From: Pseudomonas jinjuensis
GTDB taxonomy: Bacteria > Pseudomonadota > Gammaproteobacteria > Pseudomonadales > Pseudomonadaceae
DNA length: 64,000 nucleotides
Direction of reading: 5' to 3'
Assembly (NCBI RefSeq): GCF_900103845.1
Contig: NZ_FNIJ01000005.1
Coordinates: 186,001 to 250,000 of the forward strand
Under the pieces are notes generated by a model. It searched no databases. It was not told the origin of the DNA and saw nothing but the letters and a program-made list of their open reading frames with translations. Numbering within the stretch: position 1 is the first letter of the stretch; every line of letters begins with the position of its first letter. The position numbers were made by a program, and so were the translations under genes. This document shows, piece by piece, positions 36,653 to 45,747 of this stretch.

Positions 36653-38829
36653 TGCAACCAAAAATCGCGCTAGGAGACAGTTTCCTCGGAGCCTTCGCGG
36701 AAATTCCGCGTGGCAAGCAGAAGAAGGTGATGGAGTTCGTCAGCAAGTTCCGTCGCAACCCAGAGGCAAGTGGCATCAACTACGAGAAGATCAATGATGC
36801 CAGTGACCCCCATTTCCGGTCGGTGCGCATTGATCAGGACTATCGCGGTATCGTGCTTAAGCCCGACAGCGGGAATGTTTATGTGTTGCTTTGGGTCGAT
36901 AAGCACGACGATGCCTATGACTGGGCGAGGCGCAATCGCTGCCATGTGAATCCGACCACCGGAGTGCTTCAGCTCTTCGAGAGCTCCCTGGAGGAGACGG
37001 CTACATCTTACTTGCCTGCAGTTGACCAGGTGCCTTCTGATCAACAGGCAATCCCTGGCGAACTGGCGGAAGGGCCTTTGCTTGATCTGGATGATGCAAC
37101 TCTGCGGCGCTTGGGAGTACCTGAAGGCAGCCTGCCCCAGGTTCGCTCATTGACCTCGGAGGAGGCGCTGGAGGCGCTGGAGAAATGCCTGCCTATCGAG
37201 GCCTTTGAGGCGCTGTACATGCTTGCCGCTGGTGCCTCGCTTGAAGAGGTACTGGCCGACTATGCTGCGCGTGCCGATCAGCAAGTTGATCCTGAAGACT
37301 ACGCCACAGCACTGCAGCATCCTGGCTCCCAGCGTCGTTTCCATGTGGTGGAAGACGAGATGGAGCTCATCCAGATGCTGGAGGCTCCACTGGAACGTTG
37401 GCGGGTTTTTCTGCACCCGTCGCAGCGTCAACTGGTCGAGCGCAGCTGGAATGGCCCGGTTCGAGTGCTGGGTGGAGCAGGTACTGGTAAGACCGTTGTC
37501 GCCATGCATCGGGCGCGGTGGTTGGCGAGTCGGGTGTTGGGAGCAACTGAGAAACTGCTGTTCACCACATTCACCCACAACCTAGCCACGGATATTCGTA
37601 CCAGTCTGCGTAAGATCTGTTCCCCGGAGATTTTTGATCGCATCGAAGTACGGCCGTTAAATGAATGGGTCAGTCAGTTCGTCAAGAGTCAGGGGTATAC
37701 CTCGACCATCGTCTATCCGGGAGGGCAGGATGGTCATTATGAGCATTGCTGGAATGCCGCTATCCAGTTGAAGCCGGGAGAGTTGGATCTGCCTTCCAGT
37801 TTCTACCGGGAGGAGTGGGAGCGAGTCGTTCTACCGCAAAGGATTATTGATCGGCAGGGCTATCTCAGGGCCAACCGCAACGGCAGAGGAGTAGCGCTTA
37901 ACCGTAAGCAGCGCAGTGACATTTGGCCGGTGTTTGAGGAGATGCGCCTGCAATTGGCTAACCGCAGAGTGGCTACTGCCGAAGACGCAATGCACCATGC
38001 CATGGATGTTCTGGATCGGGGCGAGGACCGCCGCCAATATCGTGCAGTGGTAGTTGATGAGGGACAGGATCTTGGACCGGAGGCTTTGAGTCTGATTCGT
38101 CGGCTGGCTCCGGAGCAGGGTGATGATCTCTTCGTAGTCGGTGACGGCCATCAGCGTATCTACCAGCGGAGAACCTCGCTTAGTCAATGCGGCATCAACA
38201 TTCGAGGGCGTGGTAAAAAGCTACGCATCAATTACCGCACCACTGAACAGATCCGTCGCTTTGCCACGGCTTTGCTCGAAGGTATTGAGGTAGATGACCT
38301 GGATGATGGGCTGGATGGCACCCAGGACTATCGTTCGCTGGTGCAGGGGGAAGCACCTCACATTCACCAAACAGTCAGTCTGCAGGATGAGTGCGACTGG
38401 CTGGTTTCGCAGATGCAGATACTAGAGGGCGGAGGCATGCCGCTGGCAGACATGTGCCTGGTGGCTCGCACTCAGTACCAACTGGGTGACTATGAGCAGG
38501 CCCTGCAGCTGGCTGGACTCGCGACCTGTCGCTTGTCTCGTGATCAGGCTGATGACCGTAACAAGGCAGGAGTGCGCCTTGCGACCATGCACCGGGTGAA
38601 AGGGCTCGAGTTCAAGGCCGTCTTCATGGCAGGAATCAATGACGGTGTCGTACCCCTCAGCAAGGCAGTACAGGCCACTGATGATCCAGTTGAGCACCGC
38701 TTGCGGGATCTGAATGAGCGCGCGCTGTTCCACGTGGCTGCCACGCGAGCGGTGAGGCACTTGCTGATTTCGTACTGTGGAAAGCCTAGCGAGTATCTGG
38801 TGCCGCGGACTATTGAGCGGTCACGGTGA
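36652..38829 (+). CDS. RelE-like domain fused to UvrD-type helicase
   Basis: A 725-residue protein whose ATG overlaps the giant-helicase stop (ATGA). Residues about 8-95 look like a RelE/ParE-type toxin fold (RGKQKKVMEFV, then FRSVRIDQDYRGIVLK). A superfamily 1 helicase follows: Walker A GGAGTGKT (Lys280), motif II VVDEGQD (Asp469), GDGHQRIY, NYRTTEQIRRFA, MHRVKGLEF and HVAATRAV. The toxin part could be an mRNA- or DNA-binding module; the catalytic residues of RelE are not clearly conserved. This would be the last gene of the array. Confidence 0.85.
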   Translation: MQPKIALGDSFLGAFAEIPRGKQKKVMEFVSKFRRNPEASGINYEKINDASDPHFRSVRIDQDYRGIVLKPDSGNVYVLLWVDKHDDAYDWARRNRCHVNPTTGVLQLFESSLEETATSYLPAVDQVPSDQQAIPGELAEGPLLDLDDATLRRLGVPEGSLPQVRSLTSEEALEALEKCLPIEAFEALYMLAAGASLEEVLADYAARADQQVDPEDYATALQHPGSQRRFHVVEDEMELIQMLEAPLERWRVFLHPSQRQLVERSWNGPVRVLGGAGTGKTVVAMHRARWLASRVLGATEKLLFTTFTHNLATDIRTSLRKICSPEIFDRIEVRPLNEWVSQFVKSQGYTSTIVYPGGQDGHYEHCWNAAIQLKPGELDLPSSFYREEWERVVLPQRIIDRQGYLRANRNGRGVALNRKQRSDIWPVFEEMRLQLANRRVATAEDAMHHAMDVLDRGEDRRQYRAVVVDEGQDLGPEALSLIRRLAPEQGDDLFVVGDGHQRIYQRRTSLSQCGINIRGRGKKLRINYRTTEQIRRFATALLEGIEVDDLDDGLDGTQDYRSLVQGEAPHIHQTVSLQDECDWLVSQMQILEGGGMPLADMCLVARTQYQLGDYEQALQLAGLATCRLSRDQADDRNKAGVRLATMHRVKGLEFKAVFMAGINDGVVPLSKAVQATDDPVEHRLRDLNERALFHVAATRAVRHLLISYCGKPSEYLVPRTIERSR

Positions 38830-38844
38830 AGTGAATCGACCTAA

Positions 38845-38874
38845 CCAACGCCGCGGCTGTTGCCGCGGTGTTGG
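38845..38874. terminator. hairpin after the defence array
   Basis: CCAACGCCGCGG and CCGCGGTGTTGG form a 12-bp stem (one G-U) around CTGTTG, starting 16 bases past the RelE-UvrD stop. There is no strong T-tract, so it may stabilise the 3' end rather than terminate alone. Confidence 0.5.
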
Positions 38875-39093
38875 ATATTCGGACGCTCTGAAGGATGAGC
38901 TTGACCGCCTATGGCGAGTGAAACGCCCGGAGATCACTCAGAAGGTTGCCTGGGCCGAACAGCGTGCGCCCGGGCCTGCATAGACATCGCTGTTCCGCAG
39001 GAAGGATGCCCCGACCCAACCAAGTTCCTGTGCCAAATCGGCGATCAGAGAAACTGGCAGGCCAGTCAGCAACAGCCCTATATGCGCCCAGGC

Positions 39094-39396
39094 TCAGCCA
39101 TCGCCCCAGAACTCATCACGTCGCACCAAACCGAACTCACCCTCCAGGGTATCAGGCTCCTCGTCAAACATGGTGTTGACCATGCTTTCCCGACGTAGAG
39201 CGCTCAGTGTGCGGAAAAAGCAGAGTTCACAAAGATGAACCTCATAGCGCTCGCCATCATGCCTGGAACCATACCCCCAGTGCGCCCTAAGGGTTCCAAA
39301 CTGTTGGCCATAGCCTTCCACGCGAGTGCTTTGGTGACAGACATCACAGGTAATATCTACGACCGTTTCAACCGATTGGGTGACAGTGTGCTTCAC
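39094..39396 (-). CDS. small zinc-ribbon-like protein of unknown function
   Basis: A 100-residue protein with CDVC (about 18-21) and CELC (about 57-60), four cysteines that likely bind zinc, and an acidic C-terminus (MFDEEPDTLEGEFG). Convergent with the defence array. Proteins of this form are found as I recall in Pseudomonas accessory regions; no function is assigned. A GGAGG-like site lies ahead of the ATG. Confidence 0.6.
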   Translation of the reverse strand: MKHTVTQSVETVVDITCDVCHQSTRVEGYGQQFGTLRAHWGYGSRHDGERYEVHLCELCFFRTLSALRRESMVNTMFDEEPDTLEGEFGLVRRDEFWGDG

Positions 39397-40159
39397 GATT
39401 AGAACCTCCCGCGACGGTCGAGAAGGGTGCCATCAAAAGCCGCAGAATCCCTTTATTGCTACAGCTTTCCATACCGTGATGTGTGGGGGATGATCAGTCA
39501 AGCTTCGGCGTGCGGCCTTGGCTGATCGCTTTAGGTCTTTGTCGGCCCTGGCCGATGTGGACGCCGGCCGCGTGATTGTGTCCGCCGCGGTGGGCCCGAG
39601 GAGTGAAACTAAAGCTTCTCAAATGTGCGAGAGCCGATTTCTCAAAGGATTAGTTCTCGAAATTTCGAGTTGTTAGTTCTGAGCGCTATTCAGTCGGGCC
39701 GGCGGTGGGCGGCGCTTGGAAGTGGAGCGGCTCGATCACCACCCCATTGCGCTGGAAACCTGTGGTCCGGCAAGAATCCCGAAGACCGTGCCCGTTTCCG
39801 AAGTGATCCGTATCGAGTTCATCTGGCTGGCCACCGCGCCGCTGGGCATGGGACTGACACCGAAACGGCACTGGCGCAGGTCGCCCAGGTGATTGGCGCG
39901 ACGCAGCCGCACTGTGTCTACCTCTGCACCAACAAGCGCGCCAACCGAATGAAGATGCTGGTGCACGTGCCAGGCTGACCGGCCCCTGCCTTGCTTCATG
40001 CGCTTTCAGCCCCTGTCTGGGGCGGGCTTGGTTTCCGATCCTTCTCGTCCTGTCACCCCAATCCCTTTTCTCCTGAACGGTTGCCGGTATGCGCCGTTTC
40101 GTTCCGCTTCATCTCCGAAGCAATAAAAGCTTTCGCATAGATTTGACGTATGTAGTTTT
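39397..40159. other. decayed right flank of the island with IS66 remnant
   Basis: No intact gene. It contains the IS66 tnpB fragment described separately and, towards its end, the promoter region of the aldehyde dehydrogenase operon. Composition returns to that of the host-type genes, so the right edge of the island probably lies here. No tRNA gene is seen. Confidence 0.5.
39801..39979 (+). pseudogene. truncated IS66-family TnpB (frameshifted)
   Basis: Translating from GTG at about 39801 gives VIRIEFIWLATAPLGMG, then the frame shifts near 39850 and continues as GTDTETALAQVAQVIG...YLCTNKRANRMKMLVH, ending at TGA. This matches the IS66 TnpB pattern (WLATEPxDMRAG, CAYLFxNRRANRMKVLVHD) but lacks its C-terminus. 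A relic without transposase TnpC. Confidence 0.65.
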
Positions 40160-40175
40160 ATAGCTATATAGTTTT
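40160..40175. promoter_or_regulatory. GntR operator-like palindrome before the aldehyde dehydrogenase
   Basis: ATAGCTATATAGTTTT matches the perfect palindrome AAAGCTATATAGCTTT found before gntR at 14 of 16 positions. It sits 50 bases before the start codon, a repressor-type position. Confidence 0.65.
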
Positions 40176-40224
40176 TGAGCGGCCAAGAACTACAGGCCCG
40201 TCCACTCGGTAGGAGTAGAGATCC

Positions 40225-41664
40225 ATGTATGACGTAGAGCTAGGTTTGTTCATCGACGGGCAATGGCGCAGCGGCGAAGGGCGCCGCACTGTCCCTGTCG
40301 TCAATCCGGCTACCGAAGAAGTGTTGGCCGCGCTGCCGTTGGCCACAGAGCAAGACATCGAGGACGCGCTGAATTCGTCCTTGGCGGGGTTTGCAGTCTG
40401 GCGCAATACCTCGGCCTGGGACCGTCAGGTCGTGATGAACCGCGCTGCCGCGCTGATTCGCGAACGCCGCGAAGCGCTGGCTTTGGTTCTGACCCAGGAA
40501 AACGGCAAACCGTTGGCCGATTCCAGGGGCGAGATCGACCGGGTGGTGGAGACCATTGAGTGGTGTGCCGAAGAGGGCAAGCGTGCCTATGGCCGCCTCC
40601 TGCCTCCCCGCCAATCGGAACTGCTGCAAACCACAGTCAAGCGTCCTATCGGTCCGGTTGCAGCTTTCGCTCCCTGGAACTTCCCGGCGGTGTTGGTGGC
40701 GCGCAAAGTGGCCGCGGCACTGGCCGCCGGTTGCTCTGTGATTCTCAAGCCTGCCGAGGAAACTCCCGGCGTGTGTGTCGGGATCATTCGTGCCTTCGTA
40801 GATGCGGGCGTACCCGATGGCGTGATCAACATGCTGTTCGGTGAGCCAAGCCAGATTTCCGAACGACTGATCGCCTCGCCCGTCACTCGCAAGGTGTCAT
40901 TCACCGGGTCGGTACCGGTTGGTCGTTTGCTCAGCACTCTCGCAGCGCAACAACTCAAGCCGGTGACCATGGAGTTGGGCGGTCATTCGCCCGTGGTGGT
41001 ATTCGACGACGTCGACGTTCGGGCGGTGGCACGAGCCTGTGCGGGCTTCAAGTTCCGCAATGCAGGTCAGGTATGCGTATCCGCCAGCCGCTTCTTCGTT
41101 CATGAGCGGCTGTATGGAGAGTTCGTTCGCCATTTCGTCGAGTTCGCCAATGCGATCAATGTCGGCAACGGCCTCGAGCCGGGTGTGAGCATGGGGCCCT
41201 TGGCCAATGGCCGGCGTCTGGAGGCTACGGCAGGGCTGGTTGCCGATGCCAAGGCGCGCGGCGCGACGATTGCCGCCGGCGGAGAGCGCCTGTTCGACCG
41301 CGGTTATTTCTTCCAGCCGACAGTGCTGACCGATCTGGATCCCCAGTCGCGGATTCTCCACGAAGAACCGTTCTGCCCGGTTGCGCCAATCATGCCGTTC
41401 AGCGACTTCGATGAAGTAATGGGTCGCGCCAATGGCGTGGATTTCGGCCTGGCGGCATATGCCTTCACGAACTCGATCAAACGTGCGGCTGCGATTTCCG
41501 AGGCATTCGATGCCGGATGGATCGGGATCAACAGCTTCACTCCCGCTTTGGCGGATGCCCCGATCAGCGGCTCCAAACAAAGCGGTATCGGCCACGAAGG
41601 TGGCCCAGAAGGGCTCGATGCTTATTTGCAGACCCGCTTTGTCAGCCAGGCGAGTTCTGTTTAG
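40225..41664 (+). CDS. NAD(P)-dependent aldehyde dehydrogenase
   Basis: A 479-residue ALDH-superfamily enzyme that oxidises an aldehyde to the acid in the cytoplasm. Catalytic Cys284 is in NAGQVCVSAS, general-base Glu250 in MELGGHSP, and cofactor-site APWNFP and FTGSVPVG are present. Nearest type by features is succinate-semialdehyde/medium-chain dehydrogenase; substrate unresolved. First gene of the cluster, with GGAG upstream of ATG and an operator-like palindrome in its promoter. Most likely it acts on the aldehyde made by the GMC enzyme. Confidence 0.9.
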   Translation: MYDVELGLFIDGQWRSGEGRRTVPVVNPATEEVLAALPLATEQDIEDALNSSLAGFAVWRNTSAWDRQVVMNRAAALIRERREALALVLTQENGKPLADSRGEIDRVVETIEWCAEEGKRAYGRLLPPRQSELLQTTVKRPIGPVAAFAPWNFPAVLVARKVAAALAAGCSVILKPAEETPGVCVGIIRAFVDAGVPDGVINMLFGEPSQISERLIASPVTRKVSFTGSVPVGRLLSTLAAQQLKPVTMELGGHSPVVVFDDVDVRAVARACAGFKFRNAGQVCVSASRFFVHERLYGEFVRHFVEFANAINVGNGLEPGVSMGPLANGRRLEATAGLVADAKARGATIAAGGERLFDRGYFFQPTVLTDLDPQSRILHEEPFCPVAPIMPFSDFDEVMGRANGVDFGLAAYAFTNSIKRAAAISEAFDAGWIGINSFTPALADAPISGSKQSGIGHEGGPEGLDAYLQTRFVSQASSV

Positions 41665-41707
41665 GCCCAGCAAACAGCGCTGAATCCAACAAAAAGAGGA
41701 ACGAATC

Positions 41708-43108
41708 ATGAGCCGTGCAGATGGTAAAGCCCAGAACATTGCTTACGGTGGCTACCACTACAACCTGATCCCGACCGAGGACGCCGAGCTGACCCGCGTG
41801 GGGCCGGGCACCGAGATGGGGGAGTACATGCGCCGCTTCTGGCATCCAGTGTGCCTGTCAGAAGAGTTGGGTGAGCTGCCCAAAGCGATTCGCATCCTTG
41901 GCGAGGATCTGGTCGCCTTCCGAGATCGCAGTGGTCGTGTCGGCGTGTTGCATCGTCATTGCGCCCACCGTGGGGCGTCGCTGGAGTTCGGCATCATTCA
42001 GGAAAACGGCATCCGTTGTTGCTACCACGGCTGGCAATGGGATGTGGACGGCACCCTGCTGGAAACCCCGTGCGAGCCCGAGGGCAGCAAGCTGAAGGAA
42101 AGCGTGTGCCAGGGCGCCTATCCGGCGTTTGAGCGCAGCGGCCTGGTGTTCGCCTACATGGGGCCGCCGGATGAAAAACCGAAGTTCCCGGAATTCGAGT
42201 CCTTCACCCAGCCGGAAGGAACTGAGCTGGTGGCCTTCTCCAATATCTACCCGTGCAACTGGCTGCAGGTGTTCGAGAACATCATGGACCACATGCATAC
42301 CGCCGTGCTGCACAACAACATGACCGTTGACAGCGTCGACGCTGCCACGGCCGCCGGCGTTTCCCTGGAAGGGTTCGGTGATATGCCGGTCATGCACTGG
42401 GAACCGACCCGTAATGGCGCTGGCGTAGCCTTCGTCGCCGGGCGTCGGGTGGCAGAAGATCGTGTGTGGATCCGCATCACCGAGATGGCGTTCCCTCACC
42501 TGTGCCAGATCGGTTCACTGGTTCCCACTGCCGCCGAGGAGCGTCATTCCACTGTGGCGATGAGCCGCTGGCATGTGCCGGTCGACGATACCAACACCAT
42601 CCTGTTCGGCTGGCGGCACTTCAACGACGAGGTCGATCCGAAACACATGGGCTGCAAGGAAGATTGCGGCGTGGACAAGATCGATTTTCTCGAAGGTCAG
42701 ACCGGTAGCCGCACTTACGAGGAAGGCCAGCGCGCGCCGGGTGACTGGGAAGCTCTGGTCAGCCAGCGTCCCATCGCCATCCATGGGATGGAACACCCGG
42801 GGCGTTCGGATATCGGCGTGTACCTGTGCCGCAAGCTGCTGCGCGATCAGGCGAAAAATCTTTCCCAGGGCAAGCCGATAGGCCGCCCCGATCTCAATAA
42901 CGACGATCCGCTGGCGATGTACAGCCAGGATTCCACTCTTTACATCCCGCGGGATCCGCAGCGCGATGACAAGGAGTTGTTGATGGAAATCAACCGCACG
43001 GTCATCGGCGTGATGAAGGAAGCGGATGCCTATCCTGCCGCCGAGCGTGATGCCTTCGTGCGTTGTCGTCTCGACGAGATCGACGACCGTCAGTTCGCGT
43101 CGCGTTGA
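41708..43108 (+). CDS. Rieske non-haem iron oxygenase, alpha subunit
   Basis: A 466-residue oxygenase. Rieske ligands Cys85, His87, Cys104 and His107 (HCAHRG...CCYHGW) and the mononuclear-iron motif Asp194-x2-His197-x4-His202 (DHMHTAVLH) are all intact. Length and form fit the phthalate-4,5-dioxygenase/phenoxybenzoate-dioxygenase type that uses a one-component ferredoxin reductase, encoded next. It could hydroxylate an aromatic ring or O-/N-demethylate its substrate. Part of the same operon as the ALDH (44-base gap). Confidence 0.9.
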   Translation: MSRADGKAQNIAYGGYHYNLIPTEDAELTRVGPGTEMGEYMRRFWHPVCLSEELGELPKAIRILGEDLVAFRDRSGRVGVLHRHCAHRGASLEFGIIQENGIRCCYHGWQWDVDGTLLETPCEPEGSKLKESVCQGAYPAFERSGLVFAYMGPPDEKPKFPEFESFTQPEGTELVAFSNIYPCNWLQVFENIMDHMHTAVLHNNMTVDSVDAATAAGVSLEGFGDMPVMHWEPTRNGAGVAFVAGRRVAEDRVWIRITEMAFPHLCQIGSLVPTAAEERHSTVAMSRWHVPVDDTNTILFGWRHFNDEVDPKHMGCKEDCGVDKIDFLEGQTGSRTYEEGQRAPGDWEALVSQRPIAIHGMEHPGRSDIGVYLCRKLLRDQAKNLSQGKPIGRPDLNNDDPLAMYSQDSTLYIPRDPQRDDKELLMEINRTVIGVMKEADAYPAAERDAFVRCRLDEIDDRQFASR

Positions 43109-43181
43109 TGGACGAACCGGGTATGCACCTGCATGCCCGGCCCGCCGAAATGCCAGCCAAAAAGAAAGACCGAGGCGCATC

Positions 43182-44129
43182 ATGCAAACAGTCAAAGTGC
43201 GGTGCATCGAGAACCAGGCTGCAGGTATCAATACCTTCGAACTGGTCGATCCGGCAGGCCGCGAACTGCTTCCCTTTACCGCAGGCGCGCACATCGACCT
43301 GCACCTTCCCGGAGGCTTCATTCGCCAATACTCGCTGTGCAACAGCCCGCAAGAGCGCCATCGCTATGTGGTCGGTGTGCTGAATGTTCCGGACAGTCGC
43401 GGTGGTTCGCGAAGCTTGCACACAAACGTACGTGCCGGCGATCTGCTGCAGATTTCCGAGCCGCGCAACAACTTCCCGCTGGCCGAGCGAGCCGAACGGC
43501 ATCTGCTGATCGGCGGCGGCATCGGCGTTACGCCCATGATGGCGATGCTCGAACACTTCGAGACCAGCGGCGCTGATTACATCCTTTATTACTGTGGCGA
43601 GACGCCCGAGCGCACCGCGTTCAAGGAACGTCTCGCACCTCTTGTCGGCAGGCGTGTCGTGATCCATTACGACGGGGGTGATGCTGCCCGACGCCTGGAT
43701 ATCCGTGAGCTGCTTCAGCATCACGAGCCTGGTACCCATGTGTACTGCTGTGGCCCGTCCGGCTTGATGGCCGGAGTAAAGGCAGCCACTGAGCACTGGC
43801 CGAAAGGCACAGTGCACTTCGAGCATTTCGCCGCACCAGTGCAACCGAAGTCGGTACCGACGAACGATGGCGAGTTCGAGGTGACCTTGTCTCGCAGCGG
43901 GCAGCGCTTTGCCGTCCCCGTGGACAAGAGCATTGCCCAGGTGCTGCGCGATGCCGGCGTGGCCTGCGAAACCTCTTGCGAGGCAGGCATCTGTGGGACT
44001 TGCCGGACCCGCTATATCGACGGGCAGGTCGACCACCGCGACTTCATCCTCAGTGAGGACGAAAAGAAGGACCACTTGTTGATCTGCTGCTCCCGGGCCA
44101 AGAGCGCAAATCTGGTCCTCGACCTTTGA
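43182..44129 (+). CDS. Rieske oxygenase reductase (FMN/NAD/2Fe-2S)
   Basis: A 315-residue phthalate-dioxygenase-reductase-like protein: flavin motif RQYSLCNSP, NAD site GGGIGVTPM, and C-terminal plant-type 2Fe-2S ferredoxin (CETSCEAGICGTC, final CC about 30 residues later). Electrons pass from NADH through flavin and this cluster to the Rieske centre. The ATG at 43182 gives the family's usual length. Confidence 0.9.
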   Translation: MQTVKVRCIENQAAGINTFELVDPAGRELLPFTAGAHIDLHLPGGFIRQYSLCNSPQERHRYVVGVLNVPDSRGGSRSLHTNVRAGDLLQISEPRNNFPLAERAERHLLIGGGIGVTPMMAMLEHFETSGADYILYYCGETPERTAFKERLAPLVGRRVVIHYDGGDAARRLDIRELLQHHEPGTHVYCCGPSGLMAGVKAATEHWPKGTVHFEHFAAPVQPKSVPTNDGEFEVTLSRSGQRFAVPVDKSIAQVLRDAGVACETSCEAGICGTCRTRYIDGQVDHRDFILSEDEKKDHLLICCSRAKSANLVLDL

Positions 44130-44177
44130 AAAGAATCCCGCGTGTGGCTGTCAGCTAATGAATTCTGGAGTACCAAA

Positions 44178-45638
44178 ATGACAAAGCCAAAGAATCTGGT
44201 CGTCATCATGTCCGATGAACACAACCCCAAGGCACTGGGTTGTTACGGCAACGACTTCGTCAAGACACCGAACCTGGATGCGCTGGCCGCCTCCGGTACG
44301 CGCTTCACTGCATCCTATTGCAACTCACCGGTATGCATCCCGGCGCGAGCGACGTTCGCCACCGGGCGCTACATCCATCAGATGGGCTTTTGGGACAACG
44401 CCGACCCGTATGACGGCTCGGTACCCAGTTGGCACCACCGCGTGCGCAGCAGCGGGCAGCGCTGCGTTTCGATCGGCAAGCTGCATTTCCGCTCGGTGGA
44501 TGATGACAACGGCTTTAGCCAGGAAATTGTGCCGATGCACGTCATCGAAGGCAAAGGCGACCTGATGGGGCTGGTGCGCGAGGACCTGCCGCGTCGTGGC
44601 GGTGCCTGGAAAATGGCTGGCCAGGCCGGGCCGGGCGAGTCGTCCTATACCCTCTACGACCGCAACATCGCGGCGCTGGCCCAGACCTGGCTGCGCGAAG
44701 AGGCGCCCAAATATCAAGATCAACCCTGGGTGCTATTCGTCTCGTTCGTTGCACCGCATTTCCCGTTGACCGCGCCCCCGGAGCATTTCTACAAGTACTA
44801 CCTGGACGACAATCTGCCGTGGCCCAAGCTCTACGACAAGGCGGAACGCCCGGATCATCCGTATATCAGGGATTACGCGTCGAGCTTCGCCTACGATGAT
44901 TTCTTCGACAGCGAAGACAAGGTGCGTCGCGCCCTGGCCGGCTACTACGGTCTGGTCAGCTTCCTCGACGAAAACATCGGCAAGGTCATCACCACCCTCA
45001 ACGACTGCGGTTTGGGCGATGATACGCGGATCATCTATACCAGCGATCATGGCGACAATCTGGGTACCCGCGGTCTGTGGGGCAAGTCGACCATGTTCGA
45101 AGAAGCGGTGGGTGTGCCGTTGATCATTTCCGGCGAAGGCATTCCGGCCGGCGTTGAGAAGAAGACGCCGGTCACCCACATCGATGTCTATCCGACCATC
45201 CTCGAGGCGGTTGGCGTTGAGCCGACAGCTGAGGACCGTTCGCTGTCCGGACAGTCGCTTTTCGAGCTGGCCAACCAGGAAAACCACGACCGCCTGGCCT
45301 TTGCCGAATACCACGGTATGGGGTCGGCAACCGGTGCCTTCATGGTTCGCGACCATCGCTACAAATACGTCTACTACGTCGATTACCAACCGCACCTATT
45401 CGATCTCCTCGAGGATCCAGAGGAGCTGATAAACCTCGCTGAACTGCCAGGCAACGAGGCTCTGGTGGCCGACTACCACGCCAAGCTGCTGAGCATCTGC
45501 GATCCGCACGAAGTCGATGCCCGCGCGCGCAAGCGCCAGGCCCAGCTGCTGGCGCTTAACGGCGGACGCGAGGCGGTTGTCGCCCGAGGCGACCTGGGCT
45601 ACTCGCCGCCACCGGGCGTAGCGGTTGACTTCAATTAA
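44178..45638 (+). CDS. type I sulfatase, cytoplasmic
   Basis: A 486-residue sulfatase/phosphonate-monoesterase-type hydrolase. Catalytic Cys53 in CIPARATFATG, to be turned into formylglycine, has Ala instead of the usual Ser after Pro. Metal ligands are Asp13 in MSDEHN and TSDHGDNLG. No signal peptide is present, so it acts in the cytoplasm, as choline-sulfatase and several arylsulfatases do. ATG at 44178 with GGAG ahead is preferred over an upstream GTG. Substrate probably an organic sulfate ester. Confidence 0.88.
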   Translation: MTKPKNLVVIMSDEHNPKALGCYGNDFVKTPNLDALAASGTRFTASYCNSPVCIPARATFATGRYIHQMGFWDNADPYDGSVPSWHHRVRSSGQRCVSIGKLHFRSVDDDNGFSQEIVPMHVIEGKGDLMGLVREDLPRRGGAWKMAGQAGPGESSYTLYDRNIAALAQTWLREEAPKYQDQPWVLFVSFVAPHFPLTAPPEHFYKYYLDDNLPWPKLYDKAERPDHPYIRDYASSFAYDDFFDSEDKVRRALAGYYGLVSFLDENIGKVITTLNDCGLGDDTRIIYTSDHGDNLGTRGLWGKSTMFEEAVGVPLIISGEGIPAGVEKKTPVTHIDVYPTILEAVGVEPTAEDRSLSGQSLFELANQENHDRLAFAEYHGMGSATGAFMVRDHRYKYVYYVDYQPHLFDLLEDPEELINLAELPGNEALVADYHAKLLSICDPHEVDARARKRQAQLLALNGGREAVVARGDLGYSPPPGVAVDFN

Positions 45639-45747
45639 GGCTCAGCACTCCTGACAACAATAGCGACGGCCGCAACCGTGCGTCTTGGAGCCGCGATACC
45701 CTCGCCGGCTCCCTTGCCGGCATCCGCGGCCTAGTGGGAGATCGACG

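Noticed and set aside
39397-40224. tRNA or attachment site at the right island edge
   Set aside because: No cloverleaf or matching left-end duplication could be found by eye.
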